Shown here one piece after another: positions 18,601-27,913 of a DNA stretch of 64,000 bases. Position 1 is the first letter of the stretch. Every line of letters starts with the position of its first letter. The notes under the pieces are model-generated. The model had not been told where the DNA came from and did no database searches. It worked only from the letters and a program-made list of their open reading frames with translations. The DNA is from Tumebacillus permanentifrigoris (GTDB lineage: Bacteria > Bacillota > Bacilli > Tumebacillales > Tumebacillaceae), in NCBI RefSeq assembly GCF_003148565.1, contig NZ_QGGL01000002.1:62001-126000 (forward strand), in the 5' to 3' direction. The translations under genes and the position numbers were made by a program.

Positions 18601-19049
18601 GTGACTTTTGCTAAAAACGTCAGCCAAATCCCCGGCGCAACCTCGCGCTCCGATGTCACCTGAAACCCGTCCCTTCCATAGAGTGCCAGCGCTGGCTCGT
18701 TCGCAGATCCCGTCGAGACGAGGAAGCGCTGCGTCCTCGCCTCCACTTCCTGCACATGGCGCAACAACTTCCCGGCGATCCCACGGCGGAAGTAGTCGGG
18801 ATGTACCATCATCCGGCAGATCGTCACCTCGTCCCCGTCCCGCTCATAGGAGATCGCCCCCGCCAACTGGCCCTCCAGCTCGTAGACAAAAAACGTCTCG
18901 CCACATCCCTGTAGCGATTCCGTGGTGTCGTGCAGCGGTGGGATGCCATCAAATCCGATCAACTTGGCCTCCACTCGATAGGAAGGAATTTGCAACGCTA
19001 ACAGCTTTTGTGCATGCTCTTTAACTTGAACATCGATGTATGTAATCAT
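18582..19049 (-). CDS. GNAT-family N-acetyltransferase
   Basis: A 155-aa acetyl-CoA dependent acetyltransferase. The central strand ICRMMVHPDYFRRGIAGKLL holds motif A (RRGIAGKL; acetyl-CoA pyrophosphate loop), and the C-terminal part (NEPALALYGRDGF) is the usual motif B. Substrate unknown. The start is the ATG at 19049, with GAGGAG 6 nt upstream; the frame is open for 35 more codons, but that stretch lacks a ribosome binding site and family similarity. It lies 47 nt upstream of the first CotS kinase gene and diverges from the MCP-like gene. Confidence 0.85.
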   Translation of the reverse strand: MITYIDVQVKEHAQKLLALQIPSYRVEAKLIGFDGIPPLHDTTESLQGCGETFFVYELEGQLAGAISYERDGDEVTICRMMVHPDYFRRGIAGKLLRHVQEVEARTQRFLVSTGSANEPALALYGRDGFQVTSEREVAPGIWLTFLAKVTPFLGR

Positions 19050-19177
19050 TTGGTCTCCTCGTCTGCAAAAATATTTCTTGATTGATACAGATTCAGCAGG
19101 AAAAATACCCACCCTGTAAGGAATAGTCCTAGTATCGTCGAGTATACATTCCACGATAGAAAGAGGTATCGCTCATC

Positions 19178-20650
19178 ATGGAACAACTGGAAATCATTCA
19201 TAAGCGCAATAAGCTCCTGACCAACCTCATGTGGTTTTCCCTGTTGCTCGGCGTGGGAAGTTCAGTGGCCGCGCACATGCCGTTACAACCGACCCTGATC
19301 CTGCTCGCTGTCGGAGGCTTTAACGCTGTGCTGTTGACCTTCTTGAACTGGCGTCGCTTGTTCACCACCAAGATTATGTATCTGGTGGCTGTGATGTGTT
19401 CCGCTGTCACGTTCTCGATGGTCACGCAGACCGAGGGATTCACGAACTACTTCCTGATCTTCTATAACCTCGCCGCCGTCGCGCTCTATCAGAACTGGCG
19501 ACCGCTGATCGTCTCCGGCGTGCTCGGCATGGGCATGACCCAGTACTTCTGGATGAACTACCGCGACACGATGTTCAAAGCATTCGTTGAGACCGATCTG
19601 CAGACCCTGCACATGTTCGTCCTGCTGATCACCTGCCTGTTGATCTTCTCCTGCGTGTTCTCTGAGCGCATGCGTCGCCAAGTCTCCCAGAAGCATGACG
19701 AAGCGATGGAAGTTAAAGCTCGCATCGAAGACCTGTTCCACCAGATCAAGGATTCGGTGAACATCGTGACCCAATTCTCCTCCAACCTGCGCGAGAACAT
19801 CACCGTCACCCGCCGCATCTCAGAGGAAGTCGCGGCGACGTTCACAGACATCGCCCGTTCCGTCGAACTGGAAGCGGAGAGCGTCACCGACATCTCCGAT
19901 TCGATGAAGGAAGTCGGCGAGCGCGTGGACTCTGCCAACCAAGCCTCGCTCACGATGCGCGAACTTTCTGCCGAGACGGCGACAGTCACCGTCGAAGGCT
20001 CCCGCGAGATGGCCACGCTCTCACACGAGATGGCGAACGTTGACGAGATCATCACCGCGACCGTACAGATCACCAATGACCTGAACGCGCAAACCCAGCG
20101 CATCTCTGACATCGTCGAATCGATCGACAAGATCGCCGCCCAAACCAATCTGTTGGCGCTCAACGCCGCGATTGAAGCCGCCCGCGCTGGCGAACATGGT
20201 CGCAGCTTCTCTGTCGTCGCCCACGAAGTCCGCGTGCTCGCGGAGAACTCGCTGGAGTCGACCAAGGAGATCGCCGCCGTCCTGCACGAAATTCAGACCA
20301 AGACCGCCGACGTCGCCAACCAAGTGCAGAGCGGGCAATCGGCCGTCTCAACTTCACAAGTGGCGATGAAGCGCGTGGCCCAGTTCTTTGGCCAGATCCA
20401 AGACAACACGACGCGCGTGGTGCAACAGGCCGGCCATGTCGAGAACATGAACCAACACCTGCAGCAATCCTCCCACCAGATCGTCACCGAGATCGGCGCG
20501 ATCGCCAACATGACCGAGCAGAACGCCGCATCGGTCGAGGAGATCCTCGCCAACATCGAAGAGCAGAACCAGCATGTCGCCCAAGTCGTCGAGAGTTTCG
20601 CTGAATTGGAGCAACTGACGCTGCGCCTGCGCGAATTAACGCAAGACTAA
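19178..20650 (+). CDS. methyl-accepting chemotaxis-type protein with multi-TM N-terminus
   Basis: A 490-aa protein. The first ~165 residues hold about six hydrophobic segments with short loops and no extracytoplasmic ligand domain. A coiled-coil MCP signalling domain follows, with the conserved hairpin tip [20 protein letters not shown] at about residues 315-335, where CheA and CheW bind. No HAMP domain is evident. Inferred role: sensing a membrane or intracellular state. No chemotaxis genes are nearby. The ATG has GAAAGAGG 11 nt upstream, and a terminator follows. Confidence 0.88.
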   Translation: MEQLEIIHKRNKLLTNLMWFSLLLGVGSSVAAHMPLQPTLILLAVGGFNAVLLTFLNWRRLFTTKIMYLVAVMCSAVTFSMVTQTEGFTNYFLIFYNLAAVALYQNWRPLIVSGVLGMGMTQYFWMNYRDTMFKAFVETDLQTLHMFVLLITCLLIFSCVFSERMRRQVSQKHDEAMEVKARIEDLFHQIKDSVNIVTQFSSNLRENITVTRRISEEVAATFTDIARSVELEAESVTDISDSMKEVGERVDSANQASLTMRELSAETATVTVEGSREMATLSHEMANVDEIITATVQITNDLNAQTQRISDIVESIDKIAAQTNLLALNAAIEAARAGEHGRSFSVVAHEVRVLAENSLESTKEIAAVLHEIQTKTADVANQVQSGQSAVSTSQVAMKRVAQFFGQIQDNTTRVVQQAGHVENMNQHLQQSSHQIVTEIGAIANMTEQNAASVEEILANIEEQNQHVAQVVESFAELEQLTLRLRELTQD

Positions 20651-20663
20651 CCCTATCCGATGT

Positions 20664-20709
20664 CAAAAAAAGCCCCGCCCAAAACTTGCATTTGAGCGGT
20701 GGCTTTTTG
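20664..20709 (+). terminator. intrinsic terminator after the MCP-like gene
   Basis: An imperfect stem pairs AAAAAGCC..CGC..CAAA with TTTG.GCG..GGCTTTTT, giving A and T runs on the two sides. It separates the MCP-like gene from the next gene. Confidence 0.8.
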
Positions 20710-20744
20710 TCCATACTGGAGAGTAAAGGGGGGGTGTGCGCTCG

Positions 20745-21326
20745 ATGAGTATCTATTATTATTCGTTTCGTCTCGGTGAACTGTACGAGGCGATCGGGTC
20801 CAACGACAAAGACCTGCTCCACAAGATAGAACTCCAGCTGCCTCACGACCCTGACCTGCTCACCGTCTGCCGTGCTGTGCTGATCGATGGTTTGCTGTAC
20901 CACGAATTTTTCGCGGAAGACCTCTACAACGACGCCTTGAACCACATCGTGCAGGCGCTCCCGAGCTACCGCAACTTTTTTGACGACAAAGACTACCAGA
21001 TCGACTACCACGACGCGTGGTTGCGCCTGCCCAAGAAAAGCCTGCTCAAGCGCTACTGGGGCTATCTGACGCACGGGCGTTACCTGTTCGACCACAGCGT
21101 CTCGCCGCTGGCGTTGATCCGCTACGGGTATTTGACACAGGACGAACTGCCGCAGTTCCTGCAGATGGTCGAGCAAGAAGGCGAGCGGCTGCCGTGGTAC
21201 TTTTTCCAACATACGATCGATGCGATCCGCATGTCGCAGAGTGTGGGCGACGACCTCTATGTCGCGATCCAGATCAAGGGACGGCGGTACCGCGTGATCA
21301 AACCTGGGGACTTGCAGAATCGCTAG
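20745..21326 (+). CDS. uncharacterised protein, 193 aa
   Basis: A soluble 193-aa protein, with no signal peptide or membrane segment, that begins MSIYYYSFRLGELYEAIGS. The N-terminal strand-helix pattern faintly recalls an uncharacterised DUF7691-type family; I am not sure of this. It is rich in aromatic and charged residues and has no recognisable catalytic motif. The ATG at 20745 lies about 9 nt after a run of G; an in-frame GTG at 20736 is less likely. Its stop overlaps the stop of the convergent DCC gene. Confidence 0.7.
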   Translation: MSIYYYSFRLGELYEAIGSNDKDLLHKIELQLPHDPDLLTVCRAVLIDGLLYHEFFAEDLYNDALNHIVQALPSYRNFFDDKDYQIDYHDAWLRLPKKSLLKRYWGYLTHGRYLFDHSVSPLALIRYGYLTQDELPQFLQMVEQEGERLPWYFFQHTIDAIRMSQSVGDDLYVAIQIKGRRYRVIKPGDLQNR

Positions 21327-21724
21327 TCCTCTTTTTTATGGGAGTGAATCTGACAAGCGTCGGTACATGCTGGGACTTTCAGGCCGAGCAGTTTGGAGAG
21401 TTTGAAGCGGTTGTGTGACACCCAATCGTAGATGCGTTCGGTGATCCACCCGATCGGCGGCAGGTAGTAGAGCTTGGTCGGCCAGCGGTAGAAGCTGTGC
21501 AGGCCCATCAGTTGCACGACCGCTTCGGCCCCGCCGTAGACGCGGTCGTTTTTGATCACGTGCATGCGGGCTTTGCAAGCGGTCTCGCGCAAGTCCGGGT
21601 GGATCTGTGCCACGTTGTCATACGTGCGGAAATCGACCGGTTCGATCTGCGTGCCGAACATCTCGAACAGTTTTACCATGCTCGCTTGACAGATGCCACA
21701 ATGACCGTCGAACACGACTTTCAT
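21323..21724 (-). CDS. DCC-family thiol-disulfide oxidoreductase-like protein (DUF393)
   Basis: A 133-aa member of the DCC family, named for its DxxCxxC signature, seen here as FDGHCGICQ at residues 5-13. The rest (YGGAEAVVQLM, the WITERIYDWVSHNR helix) also fits. A thioredoxin-like fold is generally proposed for the family; no substrate is known. The start is the ATG at 21724 with GGGAG 9 nt upstream; the open frame further upstream lacks family similarity. The gene converges on the preceding one, and the two stop codons share the palindrome CTAG. Confidence 0.85.
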   Translation of the reverse strand: MKVVFDGHCGICQASMVKLFEMFGTQIEPVDFRTYDNVAQIHPDLRETACKARMHVIKNDRVYGGAEAVVQLMGLHSFYRWPTKLYYLPPIGWITERIYDWVSHNRFKLSKLLGLKVPACTDACQIHSHKKED

Positions 21725-21819
21725 GAGGATCAACTCCCTTGGGACTCGTTGCCAATAGCATATCATAACGGTACAATGAGACCAATGTGCTACACCACAC
21801 GAATGTCGGAGGAATTTGC

Positions 21820-22737
21820 ATGCATGATGAGAAAATGGGCCCGTGGCTGGAAATTCGCGCCAAGGGCAAGAGCAACGGTGCAGGACGGACGGTGCTGTCC
21901 TTTTTGGAGAGCGAAGTGCGCCTGCCAAGAGCTGTGATCGAAGACCTCGCGCGGGCGAAGCACCTCGTGCTGAATAAAGACATCGCACAACTGGACGATC
22001 CCGTAAAAACTGGCGACCGCCTGCGCGCCCTGCTGTTCCCAGAGGAGCCGTATGGAGTGGAACCGGAGATGTTGCCGCTCGATGTGCTGTATGAAGATCA
22101 CCACTTGATCATCGTCAACAAGCCGGTCGGGATGAAAGTCCACGCCAACGAAGCTGGCGAGACCGGGACGTTGTTGCATGCGCTGGCCTGGCATTACCAG
22201 ATGCAAGGCTTGGAGACGCGTGTCCGGCTCTTGCACCGCCTCGACCAAGACACGTCCGGAGCGATCCTGTTCCCGAAGCACGCCGTTGCGCAGCGGTTGC
22301 TGGATGCGATGTTGCAGGAGCGCAGCATCAAGCGCGAGTACTGGGCGCTGGTGCAAGGGGTTGTGCGCGTGAAGCAAGGGACTGTGGAGGCGCCGATCGG
22401 GCGGGATCGCAACCATGCGACCCGCCGCCGCGTATCCGCCACCGGCAAGGAAGCGCAAACGCACTTCCAAGTGGTGGAGCGGTTTCCGCAGGCGACGCTG
22501 GTACAAGCGTCACTTGGCACTGGGCGGACGCATCAGATCCGCGTGCATTTCGCGCATCTGGGACATCCGTTGGTTGGCGATGAGCTGTATGGCGGGCGGA
22601 CCGATTGGTTGGATCGCCAAGCACTTCACGCCAAGTACCTCCGCTTCACACACCCGATCACCCAGGAAGAGCTGGAGATCGAGGCACCGGAACCGAACGA
22701 TTTTGCTGACTTGCTACGGAAGGTGAAACACCGATGA
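21820..22737 (+). CDS. RluA-family RNA pseudouridine synthase
   Basis: A 305-aa enzyme that isomerises specific uridines in rRNA or tRNA to pseudouridine. The catalytic Asp sits in LLHRLDQDTSGAILF, and GTGRTHQIRVHFAHLGHPL is the conserved RNA-binding block. An N-terminal S4-like region (AGRTVLSFLESEVRLPRAVI) precedes the catalytic domain. This is the RluD/YhcT/YjbO group; the exact target cannot be told from sequence. The start is the ATG at 21820, 7 nt after GGAGG. It overlaps the next gene by four bases (ATGA), so the two are translationally coupled. Confidence 0.92.
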   Translation: MHDEKMGPWLEIRAKGKSNGAGRTVLSFLESEVRLPRAVIEDLARAKHLVLNKDIAQLDDPVKTGDRLRALLFPEEPYGVEPEMLPLDVLYEDHHLIIVNKPVGMKVHANEAGETGTLLHALAWHYQMQGLETRVRLLHRLDQDTSGAILFPKHAVAQRLLDAMLQERSIKREYWALVQGVVRVKQGTVEAPIGRDRNHATRRRVSATGKEAQTHFQVVERFPQATLVQASLGTGRTHQIRVHFAHLGHPLVGDELYGGRTDWLDRQALHAKYLRFTHPITQEELEIEAPEPNDFADLLRKVKHR

Positions 22738-23174
22738 AAAAACGCTATCTCTTGCTGTTGCTCCTGATGCTCTTCCCTGTTCTACTCGCGCTGGTCGGCT
22801 ATAACAGTTGGACGGACAACCCGCCGAAAAACTACGCGCTGATCCGCGGCCTGTTGGTCAACCCGGGCACGATCGCGATGCTTGGCGGTGTGGTCGGGAT
22901 GTTGCTGTTCCGCCAACGGGCGATGTACTGGGGGATGTTGGTGAGTTTCCTGTACACGTACTTTGCGCTCGGCTTGGTGTGGGGCAGTTTTTCCACGCTG
23001 GGGGTATTTGATAATCATACGCTGACCACGGCGACCCTGATGTCTGTGGTCGGGTTTGTGGCCGCTCTGTTCACGATGTTGCTGACACGGGTGTTGCGCA
23101 AAGCGATCGATGCGGTCAATGAGCCTAATGTGGGACAACAAAATCTTGAACAAAAAAAGAAGCCTCGTGAATGA
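22734..23174 (+). CDS. small membrane protein, uncharacterised
   Basis: A 146-aa protein with four predicted membrane segments, at roughly residues 5-23, 45-60, 66-85 and 100-120, and a charged C-terminal tail (EQKKKPRE). I do not recognise the family. It starts inside the stop of the pseudouridine synthase gene (ATGA), so it is made from the same mRNA. Its last codons form the left arm of the following terminator. Confidence 0.75.
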   Translation: MKKRYLLLLLLMLFPVLLALVGYNSWTDNPPKNYALIRGLLVNPGTIAMLGGVVGMLLFRQRAMYWGMLVSFLYTYFALGLVWGSFSTLGVFDNHTLTTATLMSVVGFVAALFTMLLTRVLRKAIDAVNEPNVGQQNLEQKKKPRE

Positions 23175-23186
23175 GGCTTCTTTTTT
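23156..23186. terminator. bidirectional intrinsic terminator
   Basis: AAGAAGCCTC pairs with GAGGCTTCTT across a 6-nt loop that contains the stop codon of the membrane-protein gene. A run on the left and T run on the right let it serve the convergent KAP NTPase gene too. Confidence 0.92.
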
Positions 23187-23204
23187 GCTAATTTTCTCAG
23201 AACC

Positions 23205-26200
23205 TCATTCATCCTCTTCCCTAAGATTGACTTCGACATCAGACGCAGCAGAAGCGGCCTCAGATCTTCCATCAATGGTAGGAAGAATATAATTTGCGAT
23301 TTCGATTAGAACTCCACGAACTTCATTTGCGATTTCATCTTCACTGTCCAAGGCCATACTTATGCGCTTAGCAAAACCATCCCAATTACTTACTTCAGTT
23401 TGATTTTTGAGACTTGGAATCGTCGAAACAATTTTATAAACCCAATTAAGTTCTATATCTTCAAGTCTATCAAGAATATTTCTAAATACAACTCGGACCA
23501 ATAAATCAGTGTTTTCCAAAATGACATCTTGATCCAAAAGATACTCACCAAAAGCTTCAATAACTTCGATAAGATTATTCATACTGCTTGATGTAACAAT
23601 CTGGAACAAGTCTCGCGAAAATCTCTTTTTCGCTGAATCATTCAAAAGCGTGATAATAAAATGTAACTCACCTTTTCTCGCTATCTCTGTTCCTTGTTCA
23701 AGCACTTCTTTAACATACTCTCGCAGGGCGTCTTCTAAAGGCAACCCGGCATATACTCTCAGATTTTTTTGGTGCAATATGATAGCAAGATCAAGTAAAC
23801 TATAAGTATTTACAAATACTTCTTTCCATTCATCTTTTGATACTTTTAGTAATCCATCAACAACAGATTTGCTTACCTCGGACTTCTTGATAACAAATAA
23901 TGAATAAAGATGTGCGTACCATATGTTGAATCTTTCAGATTCGATCAATTCATCAATATTAGTTTTATCATGTAACTCAAAAATCAATGCCTCCATGTCG
24001 ATATCCTCTACAACGTAGAATATATTTCGGAAGTATTTTACAATATCCTCTGCACTGAAAAAGTCTAATCTGTCTTTTTTCTTTATAGCGCTTTTTACAA
24101 TCTGTATTGCTAATTTATCTCCAATTTTTTTGCCATAAAGCTTATTATAGACAAACGACTTATCTTTGAGAGACATAATCAATCTTACAAGATCGTTAAT
24201 CGAATTCGCATTCTTATCAGGTTCATTAGCAATTCCTTGCAGAAGGAGTATCCCTGCAGCAGAATTCCAAACAGAATTGCTGAGTGTGAATTCAGAAGAG
24301 TGCATTAACATTGGGATAGCGCACATCATTGCTGCTTTAAATGAATTTTGATCTATCAAGCTTTTCAGATGATGCATCAAATATGCTATTGATAAATCAT
24401 CATGGATAAAATTTCCAAAATTAGTTTTTCCTTCATTTATAAATTCAAACACAAGGGACATCGATTGAATCACTTCATTTGAAATTAGTATATCATTTCG
24501 AAAACGATCTTTTATTGCACTTACAATTTTCGTTTCATCGAGTTGTATATTGTTTCTAGAGAAAACTTGAACACATGACGAAAAGTTTGGTGTCAACTCC
24601 CCATTTTGCGCTGAGTTAAGAAAATACGTTTGCATTTCCTCAGCATCTAGTGAACTGGATATCAAGTACTTCTCCAGTTTTCGATACTTTTCTTTTTTGA
24701 CTAAGCCTTCGCCAATCATTGCAACAACTTCGTTAGAGTTCATCTCAACTTGAAACGCAGAGCTAAACATCCCATCATAATTATATTGTTCAAGAAAAGT
24801 GAATACCTTGTAAATTGTTTCAACCCAAACGGAGTAATCTCTATGTGACTTCGATAACGAACTCAATATTTTTTCTACTAATACCTCATCGCGATTATTT
24901 TTCATAATTTCAATTAAACCTTCGCCAATTCTCGTACTCATTTCCCAACTCTCAATACCCATAGCAATCTCACTTAGTGTCTCCCAATAGTTTGCTACAC
25001 TATTTTTAGTAATAAAACCAAAAGGTATTTTCCCATATGTTGCAGCAGTTTCGACCAACAATTTCTGGTTATCTTTAAAGTCATTCTTCAGCTCATCAGC
25101 AAGGTTCTCACTGACCTCCCAGAATCCAGGCATCTCACTAAGTCTGCTGATCTCTTCTTGATTATACTTCGTTATTGCGTTCTCTAACCTTGGTTTCATT
25201 ATGAGTTGCACAGCTTCTTGCTTTGGTACATTGAAATACAGGGATGCTAAATTCTCGTAGTAATCTTCCCCCAATATTTTTGTAACATCGTATTTATCCA
25301 AGTCATTGTTCAATAACAATAATTGAATATCTTGATTCGACATCTTCATCGTAACAAATAAAGCTTGATCCGCTATCGGTATTTCATTTCCCCACTGGCG
25401 ATTTACCGTCCCTAATTGGTTTACGAACACAATAATTTCTCTTGGTGTAATTGGAGATTTTTTAATGCTTACAACTATTTTGTAAAAAATCCGGTATACC
25501 TTGTGGAAGTCGACTAGGTCGTGATTAGGAAAAGACTGCACTAATAACTGCTCCATAAAATGTCGCCATTTCGATAAAACTGGAGGAGCAACCTCAAATC
25601 TCGCCTGAAACGTCTTATCAAACAATGATGTAGCTAAATTTAATTTATCACTACTGTCTTCCAACTTCAATGTTATTGCCCTAGGATCAAATGGAACCAA
25701 AAGCCAAAACTTCTCTTTCCAGTTCCTATCACCCTCATTGTATAGACTTGAAGAAGAGTCCAAAAAAGTTCTCATGGTGGCCCAAACCTTCAAAACCTCA
25801 TCCGAACTTAGTCTGTCAAGGTTATCTACCACAATTACTAACCTACGTTCATCATTGTTCAAAGCGTCTACCATCAAGGATTCGAATTTTTCCTGAAATT
25901 CAATCGATGATGGCTCAGGAGTCTCGCTCGATTCTGTTATAGTCACATTCTCAAATTTATTGACCAACAACGAGACAAAATCCTCCGAAGAGGCTTTTCG
26001 GAGCAATTTACGCAAATTGCGAGTCCATTTCCAAGATTTACGTTCTCTTTTATTGGTTTTAAATAGAAACTTCATCTTACTTTGGTAAAACTTCCTCCCC
26101 AATTTTATAATAAATATAGAAATAATAATCCCAGCTGGCAATAACGCAATGACTCCCCCAATATAGCTATATATACTAGGGAATGTATCATTTACATCAC

Positions 26201-26687
26201 TACCTAATTTCGTGCCTAATTTATTAAACAAAATAAAACCCGCAGGTACAAGTAAGGTGAGAAATACCATTACTTGACCCCCAGTGGTTAAGCGAGGCAT
26301 TGATTTTGTTGTTTGTTCTTTATGTTTATTTGACAAACTAGACAATGAAACATTCCATTTTTCCTGATCTTCTAGCCAGCCTTTCCCCAACAACTTCTTG
26401 ATAGTAAACTCTAAAAATGTTCTTCTCAATAAATTCCCTTCATGCTCCCAAGCATCAAATGTCAGAAGTGTAATATCGCTATCCTTAAGCTGATCTGCTT
26501 CTTTGCTGATTAGGTTTATTACGGTAGATTTTCCACTACCCCATGACCCTGTTAAGGCAATGGAGCGTCCACCCTTCTCCTTCAATATCATGGAACTTAA
26601 TGCGCTTGCTAATCTAGCATGTGCACCAAATTCATCCTTATTAGACGGTATGTCCGAAATTAGTAAAGTTTCACTTTTATCCTTCAT
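23205..26687 (-). CDS. KAP-family P-loop NTPase, AT-rich, probably acquired
   Basis: A 1160-aa protein. Walker A is GSWGSGKST (residues 47-55). Two membrane segments (about 138-156 and 173-195) lie between Walker A and Walker B (VIVVDNLDRL, D288 and D291). Membrane helices inserted at this place mark the KAP family of STAND-related NTPases, which includes the phage-exclusion protein PifA. The remaining ~800 residues look helical and repetitive and match nothing I recognise. They could be the sensor or effector part. The coding DNA is far more AT-rich than its neighbours and uses AT-ending codons, a sign of transfer. It stands alone, with a convergent gene and terminator on one side and an AT-rich gap upstream. 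A GGGGGAG site precedes the ATG. A role in phage defence is inference. Confidence 0.85.
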   Translation of the reverse strand: MKDKSETLLISDIPSNKDEFGAHARLASALSSMILKEKGGRSIALTGSWGSGKSTVINLISKEADQLKDSDITLLTFDAWEHEGNLLRRTFLEFTIKKLLGKGWLEDQEKWNVSLSSLSNKHKEQTTKSMPRLTTGGQVMVFLTLLVPAGFILFNKLGTKLGSDVNDTFPSIYSYIGGVIALLPAGIIISIFIIKLGRKFYQSKMKFLFKTNKRERKSWKWTRNLRKLLRKASSEDFVSLLVNKFENVTITESSETPEPSSIEFQEKFESLMVDALNNDERRLVIVVDNLDRLSSDEVLKVWATMRTFLDSSSSLYNEGDRNWKEKFWLLVPFDPRAITLKLEDSSDKLNLATSLFDKTFQARFEVAPPVLSKWRHFMEQLLVQSFPNHDLVDFHKVYRIFYKIVVSIKKSPITPREIIVFVNQLGTVNRQWGNEIPIADQALFVTMKMSNQDIQLLLLNNDLDKYDVTKILGEDYYENLASLYFNVPKQEAVQLIMKPRLENAITKYNQEEISRLSEMPGFWEVSENLADELKNDFKDNQKLLVETAATYGKIPFGFITKNSVANYWETLSEIAMGIESWEMSTRIGEGLIEIMKNNRDEVLVEKILSSLSKSHRDYSVWVETIYKVFTFLEQYNYDGMFSSAFQVEMNSNEVVAMIGEGLVKKEKYRKLEKYLISSSLDAEEMQTYFLNSAQNGELTPNFSSCVQVFSRNNIQLDETKIVSAIKDRFRNDILISNEVIQSMSLVFEFINEGKTNFGNFIHDDLSIAYLMHHLKSLIDQNSFKAAMMCAIPMLMHSSEFTLSNSVWNSAAGILLLQGIANEPDKNANSINDLVRLIMSLKDKSFVYNKLYGKKIGDKLAIQIVKSAIKKKDRLDFFSAEDIVKYFRNIFYVVEDIDMEALIFELHDKTNIDELIESERFNIWYAHLYSLFVIKKSEVSKSVVDGLLKVSKDEWKEVFVNTYSLLDLAIILHQKNLRVYAGLPLEDALREYVKEVLEQGTEIARKGELHFIITLLNDSAKKRFSRDLFQIVTSSSMNNLIEVIEAFGEYLLDQDVILENTDLLVRVVFRNILDRLEDIELNWVYKIVSTIPSLKNQTEVSNWDGFAKRISMALDSEDEIANEVRGVLIEIANYILPTIDGRSEAASAASDVEVNLREEDE

Positions 26688-26913
26688 TTGAACTCCCCCT
26701 TTTAGATAACTACTTTTGTTTTTAAAATTATACCTCTAATCGACAACATTTTCCACAAATATCAAGCCTAAATTCTAAATAATTTCAACAAAGTTATGAT
26801 TCGGAACCAAAAGAAAACATGAGGCCGATTTCTGTATTTGTTACTTCGGTGTTCCTTCCCATTATAGGCAATGCATCGAGGTCAAGACAAAACACCACCC
26901 GCCTCGAAAACAA
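26688..26913. other. AT-rich gap upstream of the KAP NTPase gene
   Basis: About 225 bp without a convincing gene. It keeps the low G+C of the KAP gene up to about 26820 and then returns to the local composition, so the right border of the acquired segment probably lies there. I see no integrase, tRNA or direct repeat at either border. The KAP promoter should be in the left part. Confidence 0.5.
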
Positions 26914-26952
26914 GAAAAAGCGGACGTCTCGTCTCGAGACATCCGCTTTTTT
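26914..26952 (-). terminator. intrinsic terminator of the YjcZ-family gene
   Basis: A 13-bp stem (AGCGGACGTCTCG / CGAGACATCCGCT, one wobble pair) with T run on both strands. It lies just downstream of the microprotein gene on the minus strand. Confidence 0.88.
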
Positions 26953-26975
26953 GCTGCCCGATCAAGGCCGACTAA

Positions 26976-27080
26976 CTAGTAGCTGCCGCCGCCACCAAGA
27001 CCTGGAACCAGCAGGAAGAACAGAACAAAGATGATCAGGAAGACCACTGCCCACTGCGTGTAACCGCCGAAAGTACCCAT
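26976..27080 (-). CDS. YjcZ-family sporulation microprotein, 34 aa
   Basis: A short gene whose product begins MGTFGGYTQWAVVFLIIFVL and ends FFLLVPGLGGGGSY: a short polar start, one hydrophobic helix ending in Pro, and a Gly-rich tail. This is the pattern of the YjcZ family, tiny proteins of sporulating Bacillales found in or near the spore coat. The ATG follows GGGGGTG by 5 nt and a strong terminator follows the stop, so it is a complete single-gene unit. Upstream on the minus strand is CATAGTAT, a possible sporulation-sigma -10, but no matching -35 is clear. Confidence 0.85.
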   Translation of the reverse strand: MGTFGGYTQWAVVFLIIFVLFFLLVPGLGGGGSY

Positions 27081-27226
27081 TGTGTCACCCCCTGTCCCGT
27101 TGTACAAAACCATACTATGGAGGCGGGTCTGGTTTGGACACGGCTAGAGCCTAGTTCCTTTTCCCTGTTGAGGACGCAGGCATTTTTTTCTGCTATTCTG
27201 AAGATATGAGGAGGTGCACACGGACG

Positions 27227-27913
27227 ATGGCAAACATGGAACCACTTGGCGAGCAAGCGGTCTTGGTGCGACTCGGCACAGAGATTCGCGAGGAGACGTT
27301 TTACGAAGTGCAAGCGTTGGCTGCAAGGTTGGAGGAGCAGCCATTTCCAGGGCTGTGGGAGCTGATCCCGGCCTTCACTACGCTGACAGCATTTTACGAC
27401 CCGCAGGTCACATCCTACGAGCAAGCCTGCGCCTACTTGGAAAAGGCGCTGCATTCGCTCACGGCGAATTCCGCGCCTCTACACCCACGGACGGTGGAAA
27501 TCCCCGTCTGTTACGGCGGGGAGTATGGGCCCGACTTGGAGGCTGTGGCCGATCATACCGGACTCGACATCCAGGAAATCATCACCCTCCATACGAGCGT
27601 CGAGTACCTCGTCTATATGATCGGATTTGCGCCCGGATTCCCCTATCTCGGCGGCATGCCGGAAGCCATTGCCGCACCCCGCCGCACGGAACCGCGCCTC
27701 AAGATCCCTGCAGGTTCGGTCGGCATCGCAGGCCAGCAGACGGGCGTCTATCCGCTGGAAACGCCCGGCGGTTGGCAGATCATCGGACGGACGCCGTTGC
27801 ACCTGTTCCGCCCCGAGCATGAACGCCCGAGCTTGTTGCAGGCCGGGAATTCCGTGCGGTTTCGCGCCGTCTCAGCCGAGGAGTTCCGCGAGTGTGAGGC
27901 AGAGCGCAGATGA
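27227..27913 (+). CDS. pxpB: 5-oxoprolinase subunit B (PxpB/KipI family)
   Basis: A 228-aa protein of the allophanate hydrolase subunit 1 family. Motifs seen are GEQAVLVRLG at the N-terminus, VEIPVCYGGEYGPDL, and the family block IGFAPGFPYLGGMPE, followed by GSVGIAGQQTGVYPLETPGGW. PxpB works with PxpA and PxpC in ATP-dependent opening of 5-oxoproline to glutamate. The homologue KipI of B. subtilis also inhibits the sporulation kinase KinA. The start is the ATG at 27227 after GAGGAGG; the ATG at 27206 overlaps that site and is unlikely. The three genes run pxpB-pxpC-pxpA. Confidence 0.93.
   Translation: MANMEPLGEQAVLVRLGTEIREETFYEVQALAARLEEQPFPGLWELIPAFTTLTAFYDPQVTSYEQACAYLEKALHSLTANSAPLHPRTVEIPVCYGGEYGPDLEAVADHTGLDIQEIITLHTSVEYLVYMIGFAPGFPYLGGMPEAIAAPRRTEPRLKIPAGSVGIAGQQTGVYPLETPGGWQIIGRTPLHLFRPEHERPSLLQAGNSVRFRAVSAEEFRECEAERR

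Noticed and set aside
23190-26830. Prophage or integrative element around the KAP gene
   Set aside because: No integrase, tRNA border, direct repeat or phage structural gene is visible; only the base composition is foreign.
26819-27034. 71-codon plus-strand frame between the KAP gene and pxpB
   Set aside because: It runs through the terminator stem and over the YjcZ-family gene on the other strand; the product has no coherent character.
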